Positions 8,400-17,725 of a stretch of 64,000 bases of DNA are shown piece after piece (positions within the stretch are counted from its first letter, which is position 1; each line of letters starts with the position of its first letter). A model generated the notes under the pieces. It saw only the letters and a list, made by a program, of their open reading frames with translations. It was not told the origin of the DNA and made no database searches. Origin of the DNA: Rhizobiaceae bacterium (lineage in GTDB: Bacteria > Pseudomonadota > Alphaproteobacteria > Rhizobiales > Rhizobiaceae); NCBI GenBank assembly GCA_016742175.1, contig JACVCH010000015.1, positions 33,536 to 97,535 of the forward strand, in the 5' to 3' direction. The translations under genes and the position numbers were made by a program.

Positions 8400-9185
8400 T
8401 TACCAGGCCGTGAGGACCGAGCCCTTGAAGGTCTCGTCGACGAAGGCCTTGACCTCGTCCGTATGGTAGGCCGCGACGAGCTTGGCGACCCATTCGGCGT
8501 CCTTGTCGGCCGCGTTGACCGCGATCAGATTGACGTAGGGCGCCTTGGCGCCTTCCTTCAGGATCGGGTCGTTGGCCGGGTCGAGGCCGGCTTCGAGCGC
8601 GTAGTTGGTGTTGATCGCCGAGGCGTCCGTGTCGGCGAGCGAGCGCGGAAGCTGGGCGGCATCGAGTTCGACGAAGTTGAAGTTCTTCGGGTTCTCGGTG
8701 ATGTCGGCGATGGTGACGTTGAGGCCCTTTTCCGGGTCGAGCGTGATCGCGCCCGAGTCCGCGACGACGAGCAGCGCGCGGCCGCCATTGGTTGGATCGT
8801 TCGGAATGCCGATCGTCGCGCCGTCGGGCAGCGCCTCGAAGCTCTCGTGCTTCTCCGAATAGATGCCCATCGGGAAGTTGACCGTGTAGGCCACGTCGAC
8901 GATCTCGAAGCCGCGGTCGCGGACCTGGTTGTCGAGATAGGGCTTGTGCTGGAACGAGTTGGCCTGGAGTTCGCCGTCGTTCAGCGCCTGGTTCGGCACG
9001 ACATAGTCGGAGAATTCGAGGATTTCGATCTCGAGGCCATCGGCGGCGGCGATTTCCTTCACCTTCTCCATGATCTGCGCGTGCGGTCCAGGCGTCACGC
9101 CGATCTTGATCTCCTGCGCGAAGGCGGAGCCGGCGAGGAGGGCGGCGAGCGCAGTGCCGAGGGCGAGTTTTTTCAACATTTTCAA
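8400..9185 (-). CDS. metQ: Methionine ABC transporter substrate-binding protein MetQ
   Basis: This 261-residue NlpA/MetQ-family protein has a signal peptide (MKMLKKLALGTALAALLAGS, cleavage after AFA). Conserved family stretches are IKIGVTPGPHAQIMEKVK, NDGELQANSFQHKPYLD and IPNDPTNGGRALL. There is no lipobox cysteine, so it is probably a free periplasmic protein rather than a lipoprotein. It binds methionine and delivers it to MetNI. It is the last gene of a metN-metI-metQ operon, 30 bases after metI. Confidence 0.92.
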   Translation of the reverse strand: MKMLKKLALGTALAALLAGSAFAQEIKIGVTPGPHAQIMEKVKEIAAADGLEIEILEFSDYVVPNQALNDGELQANSFQHKPYLDNQVRDRGFEIVDVAYTVNFPMGIYSEKHESFEALPDGATIGIPNDPTNGGRALLVVADSGAITLDPEKGLNVTIADITENPKNFNFVELDAAQLPRSLADTDASAINTNYALEAGLDPANDPILKEGAKAPYVNLIAVNAADKDAEWVAKLVAAYHTDEVKAFVDETFKGSVLTAW

Positions 9186-9215
9186 GTGTCTCCGTTTGGG
9201 ATCAGATGGATTGAT

Positions 9216-9881
9216 TCAACGCGGTCTGGCGCGCTTGTCGAAATGGCGGGCGAGGCGGTCGCCGGCCGATTGCACGATCTGGACCATGACGATCAGCACG
9301 ACGACGACCGCAAGCATCACGTCGGGCATGAAGCGCTGGTAGCCGTAGCGGATGCCAAGATCGCCGAGGCCCCCGCCGCCGACCGCGCCGACCATGGCCG
9401 AATAGCCGATCAGGCTGACGATGGTGAGCGTCAGCGCCAGCGTGATGCCGGGGCGGGCTTCGGCGAGCAGGACCTTCCAGACGATCTGGAACGGTGAGGC
9501 GCCCATCGCGCGTGCGGTCTCGATCAGGCCCGGATCGACCTCGCGGATCGCCGATTCGACCAGCCGCGCAACGAAGGGGATCGTCGCCAGCGTCAGCGGG
9601 ACGATGGCCGCCGTGGTGCCGATCGACGTGCCGGCGACGAGGCGCGTGAAGGGGATGATCGCGACGACGAGGATGATGAATGGCGTCGAGCGCGTGGCGT
9701 TGACGACGGCGCCGAGCACGCGGTTCGTCAGCGGCGCGTGGAAGAGTTCGCCACGTCCCGAGGTGGCGAGGAAGACGCCGAGCGGAATGCCGATCAGCGA
9801 CCCGATGAGGGCGGCGACCGAGACCATGTGCAGCGTCTGTCCGGTGGCGCGGACGATGAGCCAGGCGATATCAGGCGACAT
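9216..9881 (-). CDS. metI: Methionine ABC transporter permease MetI
   Basis: This 221-residue inner-membrane permease starts [20 protein letters not shown] and has about five helices. The ATPase-contact EAA loop is visible as [31 protein letters not shown] (about residues 130-160). It forms the channel of the MetNIQ importer. The start at 9881 overlaps the end of metN by 11 bases, indicating translational coupling; the frame remains open a further 36 bases upstream, but those residues are unlike the family. Confidence 0.93.
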   Translation of the reverse strand: MSPDIAWLIVRATGQTLHMVSVAALIGSLIGIPLGVFLATSGRGELFHAPLTNRVLGAVVNATRSTPFIILVVAIIPFTRLVAGTSIGTTAAIVPLTLATIPFVARLVESAIREVDPGLIETARAMGASPFQIVWKVLLAEARPGITLALTLTIVSLIGYSAMVGAVGGGGLGDLGIRYGYQRFMPDVMLAVVVVLIVMVQIVQSAGDRLARHFDKRARPR

Positions 9882-11067
9882 GGCCGAGCACCTCCGTGGT
9901 GAGGCCGAGCCCGGCAAGGAATGCGCGGGTCTCGGCTATCTTGGCGTCGTCGCCCTTGAACGAGACGATCAGCGTGCCGAACGGACGGCCCGCGATCTCG
10001 TCGACCGCGCCGCCGAGAATGTTGACCTCGAGGCCGCGTTCCTTCGACAGGCGCGAGAGCACCGGGTCGGTGGCGTGGGTGCCGGTGAAGACGATGCGCA
10101 GCACCGCTTCGCTGCCGGGTGACGGCTCGGGTCTGATCCGTGCGGCGACGAATTCCGGCAGCGTCATGCCGGGAATGCCGGCGAGCAGCGCCTTGGTCGT
10201 CTCGTGCTCAGGGCGGGTGAAGACGTCGAAGGTCGTGCCGCTCTCGACGATCCGGCCCTGTTCTATGACCGCGACATGGTCGGCGATCGACTTCACCACT
10301 TCCATCTCGTGGGTAATGAGGATGATCGTCAGGCCGAGTTCCTGGTTGATGCGGCGCAGGAGCGCCAGCACGGAGAGCGTTGTCTCCGGATCGAGCGCCG
10401 AGGTCGCCTCGTCGGACAGCAAGAGCTTCGGCTGCATGGCGAGCGCGCGGGCGATGCCGACGCGCTGCTTCTGGCCGCCTGAGAGTTCGGAGGGGTAGCG
10501 GTTGCGCTTGTCGGCGAGGCCGACGAGGTCGAGCAGCGGCGTCACGCGCGCCTCGATCTCCCTGGCGGCGACGCCGGATATCTCCAGCGGAAGCGCGACA
10601 TTGTCGTAGACGGTGCGCGTGGAGAGGAGATTGAAGTGCTGGAAGATCATGCCGATCTGCCGGCGCGTCTCGCGCAGGGCCTTTTCGCCGAGCGGCGCGA
10701 CGTCCGTTCCGTCGACCAGCACCTTGCCGGAGGAGGGCTTCTCGAGCCCGTTGACGAGGCGGATCAGCGTCGACTTGCCGGCGCCGGAGCGGCCGATGAT
10801 CGCGGTGATCGAGCCGCGCGGGGCGGCAAGGTCGATGCCGTCCAGCGCGACGACCTCGCCCGAGGCGCGGCCGGCCGGGAAGCTCTTGGAGACGTCCTCG
10901 AAGCGGACGATCGCATCCGTCGACGCGGTCTCGCCGGCCGGAAAATCGCGGGGCGCCATGTTCATGCCGGCCATCCTGCCGGTCGCGGGGAGTTCATCGT
11001 CGATGCCTTTCCGATCCGCCGGCTCCCTCCCAAAAGCTGCGGTCGTCGTCTCTTTGCTGGTCTTCAT
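9871..11067 (-). CDS. metN: Methionine ABC transporter ATP-binding protein MetN
   Basis: This 398-residue protein has an ABC ATPase domain with Walker [10 protein letters not shown], signature LSGGQKQR and Walker [15 protein letters not shown]-terminal NIL domain of about 80 residues senses methionine and shuts transport in MetN proteins. The first ~50 residues precede the conserved ATPase and are longer than usual, so the true start may be one of the internal Met codons at residues 32-37. I looked for a SAM-II riboswitch in the ~200 bases upstream and saw none. Confidence 0.92.
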   Translation of the reverse strand: MKTSKETTTAAFGREPADRKGIDDELPATGRMAGMNMAPRDFPAGETASTDAIVRFEDVSKSFPAGRASGEVVALDGIDLAAPRGSITAIIGRSGAGKSTLIRLVNGLEKPSSGKVLVDGTDVAPLGEKALRETRRQIGMIFQHFNLLSTRTVYDNVALPLEISGVAAREIEARVTPLLDLVGLADKRNRYPSELSGGQKQRVGIARALAMQPKLLLSDEATSALDPETTLSVLALLRRINQELGLTIILITHEMEVVKSIADHVAVIEQGRIVESGTTFDVFTRPEHETTKALLAGIPGMTLPEFVAARIRPEPSPGSEAVLRIVFTGTHATDPVLSRLSKERGLEVNILGGAVDEIAGRPFGTLIVSFKGDDAKIAETRAFLAGLGLTTEVLGHVA

Positions 11068-11274
11068 GGCGGGGTGACTACGCCTTCATTCCGGCCGCGA
11101 CAATGCGCAAATTCGGGACGCAGTGTAGAGAATTTGCATTCCAAGTTTGGCGGGTTGGCGGGAAAAGGATTTCGAACGAGCGCGTGCGGGCCGACCCGCC
11201 GCGCGTTTTGCCGCACAGGATTTTTGCTTCGCGCGGTGGTAGAACGCACGGCAGGAGTTTCAGGAGAGACGCGC

Positions 11275-11757
11275 ATGAAGTTCATCCGATCCATCGCCCT
11301 TGCCGGCGCTTTTGCCGCATTCGCCGTGCCGGCCTTCGCCCACGATTTCGCCGCCGGGGACCTGACGATCGACCATCCGTGGTCGCGAGCGACGCCTGAG
11401 GGCGCACGGGTGGCGGCGGGCTATGCCTCGATCACGAACAAGGGTTCGGACGCCGACCGGCTGATCGCGGTGCGCAGCGACATCGCCGCCTCGTCCGACG
11501 TTCACGAGATGGCGGTCGACGGCAATGGCGTGATGACGATGCGCCCGCTGGCCGACGGCATCGAGATTCCGGCCGGCGAAGAGGTGAAGCTGGAGCCGGG
11601 CTCGTTCCACATCATGTTCATGGACCCGGCAAAGCCGCTCGTCGAAGGCGAGAGTTTCGCGGGGACGCTGGTCTTCGAAAAGGCCGGCGAGGTCGCGGTC
11701 GAATTCGCCGTCGAGGGGATGGCCGGGCCGAGCGGACATTCGGGCCACAACCACTGA
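11275..11757 (+). CDS. Copper chaperone PCu(A)C family protein
   Basis: This 160-residue secreted protein has a signal peptide (MKFIRSIALAGAFAAFAVPAFA). Its PCu(A)C domain carries the copper-site pattern of this family: VHEM near residue 77 and HIMFMDP near 115, with the His/Met spacing H-x-M ... H-x-M. PCu(A)C proteins hand Cu(I) to the cytochrome c oxidase CuA site in the periplasm. A histidine-bearing tail (HSGHNH) may add a metal site. A ribosome site (CAGGAG) lies 7 bases before the ATG. It stands alone, divergent from metN. Confidence 0.88.
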   Translation: MKFIRSIALAGAFAAFAVPAFAHDFAAGDLTIDHPWSRATPEGARVAAGYASITNKGSDADRLIAVRSDIAASSDVHEMAVDGNGVMTMRPLADGIEIPAGEEVKLEPGSFHIMFMDPAKPLVEGESFAGTLVFEKAGEVAVEFAVEGMAGPSGHSGHNH

Positions 11758-11881
11758 TCGCAGCTTCCGGCTTCTTCCCTCAAGGCCCGTTAACCATCGA
11801 TTAAGCCTGTCATTGCGCATTGGCGCGAACAGGCACAGTGATGCGTTTGGGTGGAGTAGGACGGCAGACCGGAAGCCTGAC

Positions 11882-13273
11882 ATGCGTTTCGTCGACATGG
11901 CGCGCAGCGCCTATACCAGCACGCCCGCACCCCTGCGACGCAGGCTCGCGCCGCTCGTCGCGCTCGTTCCGCGCAGCCTGAAATATGGCGCGACCTTCGA
12001 GCGATGGCGGCGGGACATCCAGCGATCCGAGGCCGATCGCGAATTCGCCGTCGAGCGCGCGCAAACGCAATTGCGGGGGCTTCTCACCAAGGCGGCGACG
12101 GGCAGCGCGTTCTGGCGCAACCTTCTCGGCGCGGTCGCCTTTGCGACCTTCGAGATCGAGGCGCTGGCGAGCGTTCCGATCACGACCAAGCAGATGATGC
12201 GCGAGGCGGGCGACGGCGCGCGCGTCGACGCGCTGCCCGCGCTCATCCAAGCGACGACCAGCGGCTCCAATGCCGAGGCGCCGTTCGAATTCCTGATCGA
12301 CGCCGACCGCAGCGTGCGCGAATTCGCCTTCGTCACCACCGCCTGGGCGCGTGCGGGCTACCGGCCGGGCGATGCGCGGGCCGTGTTGCGCGGCTTTCGC
12401 CTCGACGACGCGAATGCGGTCCATCAATGGGACCCGGCGCTGAACGAGTTGCGCCTCGCGGTCTTTCCGCTCGGGCCGGCGGAAGCCACCGCGATGGCGG
12501 ACGAGATCGAGCGGCGGGGCATCGCCTACATTCACGGCTATCCGTCGGCGATCGAACTTTTCGCGCGGCATCTGGATGCGGCCAAGCGCCGGCTGGCGCA
12601 TCCGATCCGCGGCATCTTTCCGATCTCGGAGCCGGTTTTCGCGCATCAGCGCGCGCTTTTCGCCAGGGCCTTTCCGCAGGCGGAGATGGTGCCCTTCTAC
12701 GGCATGAGCGAGAAGGTCGCCTTCGCGATAGAGAGACCGGGCGAGCCGGGCGTCTATACGTTCGAGCCGCTCTACGGTCTTGCCGAACTGGTGGGCGAGG
12801 ACGGCCGGCCCATCGCGGCGGCAGGCGCGGAAGGGCGGCTTCTCGGCACCGGCTTCATCTCCACCGGCATGCCCTTCATCCGCTACGACACCGGCGACCG
12901 GGCCCGGCTGGTCGAGACGGCGACGCGCGCAAACGGCTGGCGGCTGACGGTTCGCGACATCGCCCCGCGCCGCAAGCCGGACTTCCTGATCGCCGATGAC
13001 GGCAGCCGGATCGTCGCGACGGACCTCGTGCCGGAAGACGTTGATCTTCTGCGCGGGCTTGCCGAGTGGCAGTTCGTGCAGGATGCGCCGGGCATTGCGA
13101 CCCTTCGCTACGTGCCCATGGCCGGCGGCGGGTCGGCGGATGCCGAGCGGCTTGCGAAAGCGCTCGAAGCGCGAACGGACGGCCGCCTGCGTTTCGCCAT
13201 CGAAGAGGCCGCTTCAATCGCGTCCGGCGCGCATGGCAAGCGCGCCTTCATTCTCCAGCACATCGCGGGTTGA
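11882..13273 (+). CDS. Adenylate-forming enzyme, phenylacetate-CoA ligase (PaaK/CapK)-like
   Basis: This 463-residue protein looks like the CapK/PaaK-like branch of the ANL superfamily. Visible blocks are IQATTSGSNAEAPFEF (phosphate-binding loop equivalent, about residue 124), VPFYGMSEKVAFAIE, FISTGMPFIRYDTGDRARL and a C-terminal subdomain. Relatives occur in polysaccharide and surface-polymer loci and as stand-alone genes of unknown substrate. Upstream Met codons (11813) are possible, but MRFVDMARSAY fits family starts better. No neighbouring pathway genes identify the acid that is activated. Confidence 0.75.
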   Translation: MRFVDMARSAYTSTPAPLRRRLAPLVALVPRSLKYGATFERWRRDIQRSEADREFAVERAQTQLRGLLTKAATGSAFWRNLLGAVAFATFEIEALASVPITTKQMMREAGDGARVDALPALIQATTSGSNAEAPFEFLIDADRSVREFAFVTTAWARAGYRPGDARAVLRGFRLDDANAVHQWDPALNELRLAVFPLGPAEATAMADEIERRGIAYIHGYPSAIELFARHLDAAKRRLAHPIRGIFPISEPVFAHQRALFARAFPQAEMVPFYGMSEKVAFAIERPGEPGVYTFEPLYGLAELVGEDGRPIAAAGAEGRLLGTGFISTGMPFIRYDTGDRARLVETATRANGWRLTVRDIAPRRKPDFLIADDGSRIVATDLVPEDVDLLRGLAEWQFVQDAPGIATLRYVPMAGGGSADAERLAKALEARTDGRLRFAIEEAASIASGAHGKRAFILQHIAG

Positions 13274-13281
13274 GACGAGGC

Positions 13282-13307
13282 CCGGCGGACGATTGCCCGC
13301 CCGCCGG
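13282..13307. terminator. Hairpin between convergent genes, probable terminator
   Basis: CCGGCGG (13282-13288) and CCGCCGG (13301-13307) can form a 7-bp GC-only stem with a 12-base loop between the PaaK-like gene and dps. There is no T run, so it would be a weak or factor-assisted terminator. Confidence 0.5.
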
Positions 13308-13319
13308 AGAGACGTTCGC

Positions 13320-13829
13320 CTATTCGGTGACGACCGCGCGCAGCATCCACACGACCTTCTCGTGATAGGTCATGCGGCCGACGAGCATGTCGTGCGAGAC
13401 GAAATCCTCGGCTTCCTCGGCCTGTTCCGCCGCGTCGCGCATCTTGCGGATGGCGGCCTCGTGGCCGTCGATCAGGTCGGCGACCATGTCATGGGCGGTC
13501 TTCGATTCAGCGCCGAGCTCGACGACGATGTCGGCGCCCTTGTTGCCGGCGACCGGCGCGCGGTAGCCGAGCGCGCGGATGCGTTCGGCAAGTTCGTCCG
13601 TCGCCTTGAAGAGGTCGTTGTACTGCTCCTCGGTCATCACGTGGATCGAGTGGAAGAGCGGGCCGACGACGTTCCAGTGATAGATGTGCGTCTTGACGAG
13701 CAGCGCATAGGTGTCGGCGAGGATGGCCGACAGGCTTTCGGCCACCGCCTTGCGGTTCTTGGCGTCGATGCCGGTGTTGACCTGGACGTCGCGGGGCTTG
13801 GTGTCGAGAACCTTGGCGCTTTTCGCCAT
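13320..13829 (-). CDS. dps: DNA starvation/stationary-phase protection protein Dps
   Basis: This 169-residue ferritin-like protein has the Dps ferroxidase pattern HWNVVGPLFHSIH with the downstream acidic residues of TDELAERIRALG. Dps builds a 12-subunit shell that oxidises and stores iron using peroxide and protects DNA. The N-terminal MAKSAKVLDTKPRD carries several lysines, as in DNA-binding Dps. The start at 13829 follows a CAGGAG ribosome site; the open frame continues upstream but lacks family similarity. It sits between convergent genes and is probably monocistronic. Confidence 0.94.
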   Translation of the reverse strand: MAKSAKVLDTKPRDVQVNTGIDAKNRKAVAESLSAILADTYALLVKTHIYHWNVVGPLFHSIHVMTEEQYNDLFKATDELAERIRALGYRAPVAGNKGADIVVELGAESKTAHDMVADLIDGHEAAIRKMRDAAEQAEEAEDFVSHDMLVGRMTYHEKVVWMLRAVVTE

Positions 13830-13909
13830 GAGACTGCTCCTGTGCTGGCTGGCTCGCGGCCTTCTGGCCGTTCGCTCCATGAACATTCTCTAATGTGAAA
13901 TGTTCCCGC

Positions 13910-15367
13910 TTATCGTCGCCAGAAAGCGGGCGACAGGAGCACCAGAACGGCGAGGATTTCGAGGCGGCCGAGCAGCATGGCGGCGATCAGCACCCATTTG
14001 GCCGCATCGCTCAGCGGCACGAAATTGCCGACCGGGCCGATGATGTCGCCGAGGCCGGGGCCGACATTGGTCAGCGCGGTCAAGGTGCCGGTCACCGCGC
14101 TGACGAGGTCGAGGCCGGTGAGCGTCAGGAGCAGCGTGCCGACGCAGAGGAGGACGAGGAAGACGGCGACGAAGAGCGTCGTCCCGCGCTGCATGTCGCC
14201 GTCGATCACGCGCTTGCCGTAGCGGATCGACTGGACCGAATTGGGGTAGATCAGCTTGTTCAGGCCGCGCGCCAGGAGCTGGTAGAGTATGTAGAACCGA
14301 TAGGCCTTGATGCCGCCGGACGTGGACCCCGAGCAGCCGCCCATGAAGGTCGCGACGAAGGCGCAGCCGACGGCGAACGGCCCCCAGGCCGAGTAATCGC
14401 CGCTGGCGAAGCCCGTCGTGGTGATGATGGAGATGAAGTTGAAGGCGGAATGGGTCAGCGCCGTTCCGAAGGCGATGTCGGACGTGACGCGCAGATAGAT
14501 CGCGACGGCGAGGATGAAGCCCGCGCAATAGGTCGCGAAGACGCGGATCTGGGGATCGCCGAGCGGATCGATGCGGCCGCGCACGGCGAGCAGGATCAGG
14601 ATCGAGAAGGGCAGGGCGCCGATGAACATGAAGATGGTGCCGACCCACAGGATGGCCGGCCTATCCGCGTAGACGCCGAAGGATGCGTCATGGGTGGAAA
14701 AGCCGCCGGTCGACAGCGTCGCCATGGAATGGTTGATCGCGTCGAAGGCGGTCATGCCGGCGGCCGCATAGGCGAGCGCGCAGGCGAGCGTCAGCGCGCC
14801 GTAGATGGCGAGCAGCGCCAGCGTATAGGTCGACAGGCGCGCGAAGGGACGGTCGCCGATGTCGGAGGATTCGATCTTCAGGTAGGAGACGCCGCCGATA
14901 TTGAGGAACGGCAGCACGAAGAGGCCGAGCGCGATGACGCCGACGCCGCCGATCCACTGCAAAAGCGAGCGCCAGAGGAGGAGGCCCGGCGGCAACTGGT
15001 CGAGCCCGGCGATGACGGTCGAGCCGGTCGTCGTCAGCGCCGAGACGCTTTCGAAGATGGCGTCGGTGACGCTGAGGCCGATCGAGGCCGCATAAAGCGG
15101 CACCGCGCCGGCGATCGCCGTCGTGACCCACAAGACGTTGACCAGCAGGAAGCCGAAGCGTGCGGAAAGCTGCGGTCGCGAGCCGAAGGTCGCCACCGCG
15201 ACGGCGGCGGACAGGCCGCCGACCAGCATGCCCGACAGGGTGAAGACCTGCCAGTCCGGGTTGCCGACATAAAGGTCTGTCAGCGCCGGAACGGCCATGA
15301 AAACCGCGAGATATGCCGCGAAGATGGCCGAGACGAATGTGACGGCGCGGATGTGAAGCGTGTTCAA
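13910..15367 (-). CDS. trkH: TrkH-family potassium uptake protein
   Basis: This 485-residue inner-membrane protein has the four selectivity-filter loops of the Trk/Ktr family: ALTTTGSTV, ATLSTGGFS, ITTTGFASG and LTNVGPGLG. It forms the potassium-translocating subunit that works with a cytoplasmic TrkA, not encoded nearby. The conserved GCSGSTSGGIKAYR block lies after the third filter. It is read on its own; dps lies downstream on the same strand with an 80-base gap. Confidence 0.93.
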   Translation of the reverse strand: MNTLHIRAVTFVSAIFAAYLAVFMAVPALTDLYVGNPDWQVFTLSGMLVGGLSAAVAVATFGSRPQLSARFGFLLVNVLWVTTAIAGAVPLYAASIGLSVTDAIFESVSALTTTGSTVIAGLDQLPPGLLLWRSLLQWIGGVGVIALGLFVLPFLNIGGVSYLKIESSDIGDRPFARLSTYTLALLAIYGALTLACALAYAAAGMTAFDAINHSMATLSTGGFSTHDASFGVYADRPAILWVGTIFMFIGALPFSILILLAVRGRIDPLGDPQIRVFATYCAGFILAVAIYLRVTSDIAFGTALTHSAFNFISIITTTGFASGDYSAWGPFAVGCAFVATFMGGCSGSTSGGIKAYRFYILYQLLARGLNKLIYPNSVQSIRYGKRVIDGDMQRGTTLFVAVFLVLLCVGTLLLTLTGLDLVSAVTGTLTALTNVGPGLGDIIGPVGNFVPLSDAAKWVLIAAMLLGRLEILAVLVLLSPAFWRR

Positions 15368-15450
15368 GATGCGATCGAACCACTCGATATGATGCCCGGT
15401 CTATACGCCCGATCCCGCGCCGTGAACAGGTGGCGGCGCGCCCGGCGCGA

Positions 15451-16143
15451 TCACAAGTTGCGGCCGAGCCATGTCTCGTAGTCGCTGACGAGGAGGTGAA
15501 GCGGCGTCTCATCCTCCTCGATCGTGGCGAAACGGCCGATCGGCTCGCGGAATATGTTGTCGGTCAGGTCGTCGTTGACGGTCGAGACCTCGCCGATCAG
15601 CACGTCGCCGCCTTCGCCCCAGAAGGCGTGCCAGTCGCCCGGCATCAGCGTCACGCTCTCGCCCGGCGCGAGCGTGAGTTTCCCGCCGGCGGGAACGGTG
15701 CGCGCGATGCCGTCGCAGGCGACGGTGACGCCGCGGGTCGCATCGAAATCGCCGTTCGCGTCGGAGCCGTAGAGCTCGACCACGAGCGTCGCGCCGCCGC
15801 GATTGATGATGTCCTCGGCCTTGAGCCGGTGCGTGTGCATCGGGCTCAACTGTTCCTGCCGCGAGATCAGCAACTTCTCGGCATAGCACATGCCGCCGCC
15901 GCGCTTCAGGTCCGCGAGGCGGCCGTTGCGCAAGGTGAAGAGGAAGAGCCCCATCTCGTCGAACCGGCCCGCGCCATAGTCGGTGATGTCCCAGCCGAGG
16001 CGGGCGTCGACGATCGCCTGCGCGTCGCCGCGGGCGCGAAACTGGTCGGGCGTCCAGCGGGCGAAGGGCGGCAGGACGAAGCCGAAGCGGCGCATCATTT
16101 CGTCGGCCTGTCGCATGATGTCGTTGATTTCAGAGCGTTTCAT
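15451..16143 (-). CDS. D-lyxose ketol-isomerase family protein (DUF1498, cupin fold)
   Basis: This 230-residue protein resembles the D-lyxose/D-mannose isomerase family. The metal-ligand region MHTHRLKAEDIINRGG (about residues 102-117) is followed by a glutamate and the late histidine of MPGDWHAFWGEG, as expected of a cupin metal site. The family interconverts D-lyxose and D-xylulose or D-mannose and D-fructose. The neighbours are a P-loop sugar-kinase-like gene (divergent, 16 bases away), a PfkB kinase and a fructose-type importer, which supports a role in ketose metabolism. Confidence 0.8.
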   Translation of the reverse strand: MKRSEINDIMRQADEMMRRFGFVLPPFARWTPDQFRARGDAQAIVDARLGWDITDYGAGRFDEMGLFLFTLRNGRLADLKRGGGMCYAEKLLISRQEQLSPMHTHRLKAEDIINRGGATLVVELYGSDANGDFDATRGVTVACDGIARTVPAGGKLTLAPGESVTLMPGDWHAFWGEGGDVLIGEVSTVNDDLTDNIFREPIGRFATIEEDETPLHLLVSDYETWLGRNL

Positions 16144-16159
16144 CGGTTCACTTCACGAG

Positions 16160-16774
16160 ATGGATTCGGTATCGGACATTGCCATTAAGATCGCCGAGCG
16201 CGCCAAGGGCCGCGCCCGCCTGGTCGTCGCGCTCGCCGGGCCGCCCGGCGCCGGCAAGTCGACGCTGTCGCAGCTTCTGGCGGACGCGCTCGGCGATGCG
16301 GCGATCCTTCAGGGCGACGCGTTTCACTACGACAATGCCATCCTCGACGCGCTCGGCCGGCGGCAGCGCAAGGGCGCGCCGGACACGTTCGACGTCGCGG
16401 GCCTGGAGAGCTTGCTGCGCCGCATCCGGGCCGGCGAGGACGTCGTGGTGCCCGTCTTCGACCGCCCGCTCGACCTCGCGCGGGCAGGGGCGGCGCGGAT
16501 CGCGGGCGATGCGCGGTTCGTCATCGTCGAGGGCAATTACCTGACGCTCGACGCCGCGCCGTGGAACACGCTGCGCCCGCTTTTCGATGTGACGGTCCTG
16601 ATCGACGTGCCGAGCGACGAACTCGAACAGCGGCTCATGCGGCGCTGGCTCGATCTCGGCTGGAGCGCGGAGAAGGCCGCGCACTGGGTCGCGTCGAACG
16701 ACATGCCGAATGTCGATCTCGTCAAGGCGCAGGGCGGCTCGGCCGATATTTTCTGGCGGCCGCAAGCGCTTTAG
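16160..16774 (+). CDS. P-loop kinase of the uridine kinase-like / FrcK type
   Basis: This 204-residue protein has Walker A AGPPGAGKST (about residue 28), the DAFHYDN motif after it and EGNYLTLDAAPW, typical of the uridine/pantothenate kinase-like fold. In rhizobia a similar gene (frcK) is the last gene of the frcBCAK fructose operon, so this is probably the FrcK counterpart. Here it lies on the opposite strand from frcBCA, and its stop codon overlaps the stop of the PfkB gene (shared bases 16771-16774). The substrate is unproven. Confidence 0.78.
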   Translation: MDSVSDIAIKIAERAKGRARLVVALAGPPGAGKSTLSQLLADALGDAAILQGDAFHYDNAILDALGRRQRKGAPDTFDVAGLESLLRRIRAGEDVVVPVFDRPLDLARAGAARIAGDARFVIVEGNYLTLDAAPWNTLRPLFDVTVLIDVPSDELEQRLMRRWLDLGWSAEKAAHWVASNDMPNVDLVKAQGGSADIFWRPQAL

Positions 16775-17721
16775 GCTCGCGCGGCGAGCCGCCGCCAGGC
16801 GGGGGCGGAGATGTCGTCCGCCCAGGGTGGATTGGCGCCGGGGCGCGAGACGGCAACGGCGGCGACTTCGGCCGCACGGTCGAGGCAAAGCCGCAGATCG
16901 CCTTCGCCCATCGCGCGGGTCGCGGCCTTGTCGAGACGGCCCAGCCCCTCCAGCGCTTCGAGGAAGCCGGCATTGAAGGCGTCGCCCGCGCCGACCGTGT
17001 CGACGATGGTCGCCGGCCGCGGCGCGACCGAAATCGTCCCGCCGGCCATGTGCCCGGTCGCGCCGCGCGCGCCGTGGGTGACGAGGACGACCGATGGGCC
17101 GGCCGCGAGCAATCCGTCGATGAAGGCGTCGGCGTCGGGCGCGAGCCAGGCGAGGTCCTCTTCGGACAGCTTGACGATGTCGGCGGCGGCCATCATCCGC
17201 GTCAGCCGCGCGCGGTATGCCACCTCGTCGGTGACGAAATCGGGGCGGATGTTGGGGTCGATCATGACGAGGCGGCTTGCGGCCTCGCGTATCATCAATT
17301 CCTCGAAGGCCGATCCGCAGGGCTCGACGACGAGGCTGATGCCGCCGAAGAACAGGGCGCGCACATCATTGCCGAGCCCCGGCAGGTCCGCGGGGGCGAG
17401 CAAGCGGCTCGCGGTCGCCTCGTCGTAGAAATGGTAGCTCGCGTGGCCGTCCTCGAGCGTGACGAAGGCAAGCGTCGTCGGCCGGGCGCTGCGCGGCGAG
17501 AGCGCGGAATCGACGCCGGACGCCTTCAGCTCGTCCGTGAGCATCTTGCCGAACAGGTCGGTCGACAGGCCATTGAAGAAGCCCGTCTCGACCCCCAGCC
17601 GCCCCAGCGCGATCGCGGTATTGAACACCGCACCGCCCGCCTGGGGCGCGAAGGCGCGCCGCCCGCCGTCAAGGTCGAGGGGCAGCATGTCGATGAGCGC
17701 ATCGCCGCAGCACAGGATCAT
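16771..17721 (-). CDS. PfkB-family carbohydrate kinase, probable fructokinase
   Basis: This 316-residue ribokinase-family enzyme opens with LCCGDALIDMLP, has the sugar-binding GGAVFNTAIALGRLG block (about residue 29) and ends with the catalytic DTVGAGDAFNAGFLEAL motif (about residue 243), where the Asp is the base. Phosphorylation of fructose is likely because it is the fourth gene of the frcB-frcC-frcA operon, 4 bases after frcA. It takes the place frcK has in Sinorhizobium. Its stop codon overlaps that of the convergent FrcK-like gene. Confidence 0.87.
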   Translation of the reverse strand: MILCCGDALIDMLPLDLDGGRRAFAPQAGGAVFNTAIALGRLGVETGFFNGLSTDLFGKMLTDELKASGVDSALSPRSARPTTLAFVTLEDGHASYHFYDEATASRLLAPADLPGLGNDVRALFFGGISLVVEPCGSAFEELMIREAASRLVMIDPNIRPDFVTDEVAYRARLTRMMAAADIVKLSEEDLAWLAPDADAFIDGLLAAGPSVVLVTHGARGATGHMAGGTISVAPRPATIVDTVGAGDAFNAGFLEALEGLGRLDKAATRAMGEGDLRLCLDRAAEVAAVAVSRPGANPPWADDISAPAWRRLAARA

Positions 17722-17725
17722 CGCG

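Noticed and set aside
11068..11274. SAM riboswitch upstream of metN
   Set aside because: No SAM-II or S-box core sequence or pairing could be found in the leader.
13895..15481. 528-codon plus-strand frame over trkH
   Set aside because: trkH on the other strand has all four filter motifs; this frame gives a highly charged sequence with no membrane helices or motifs.
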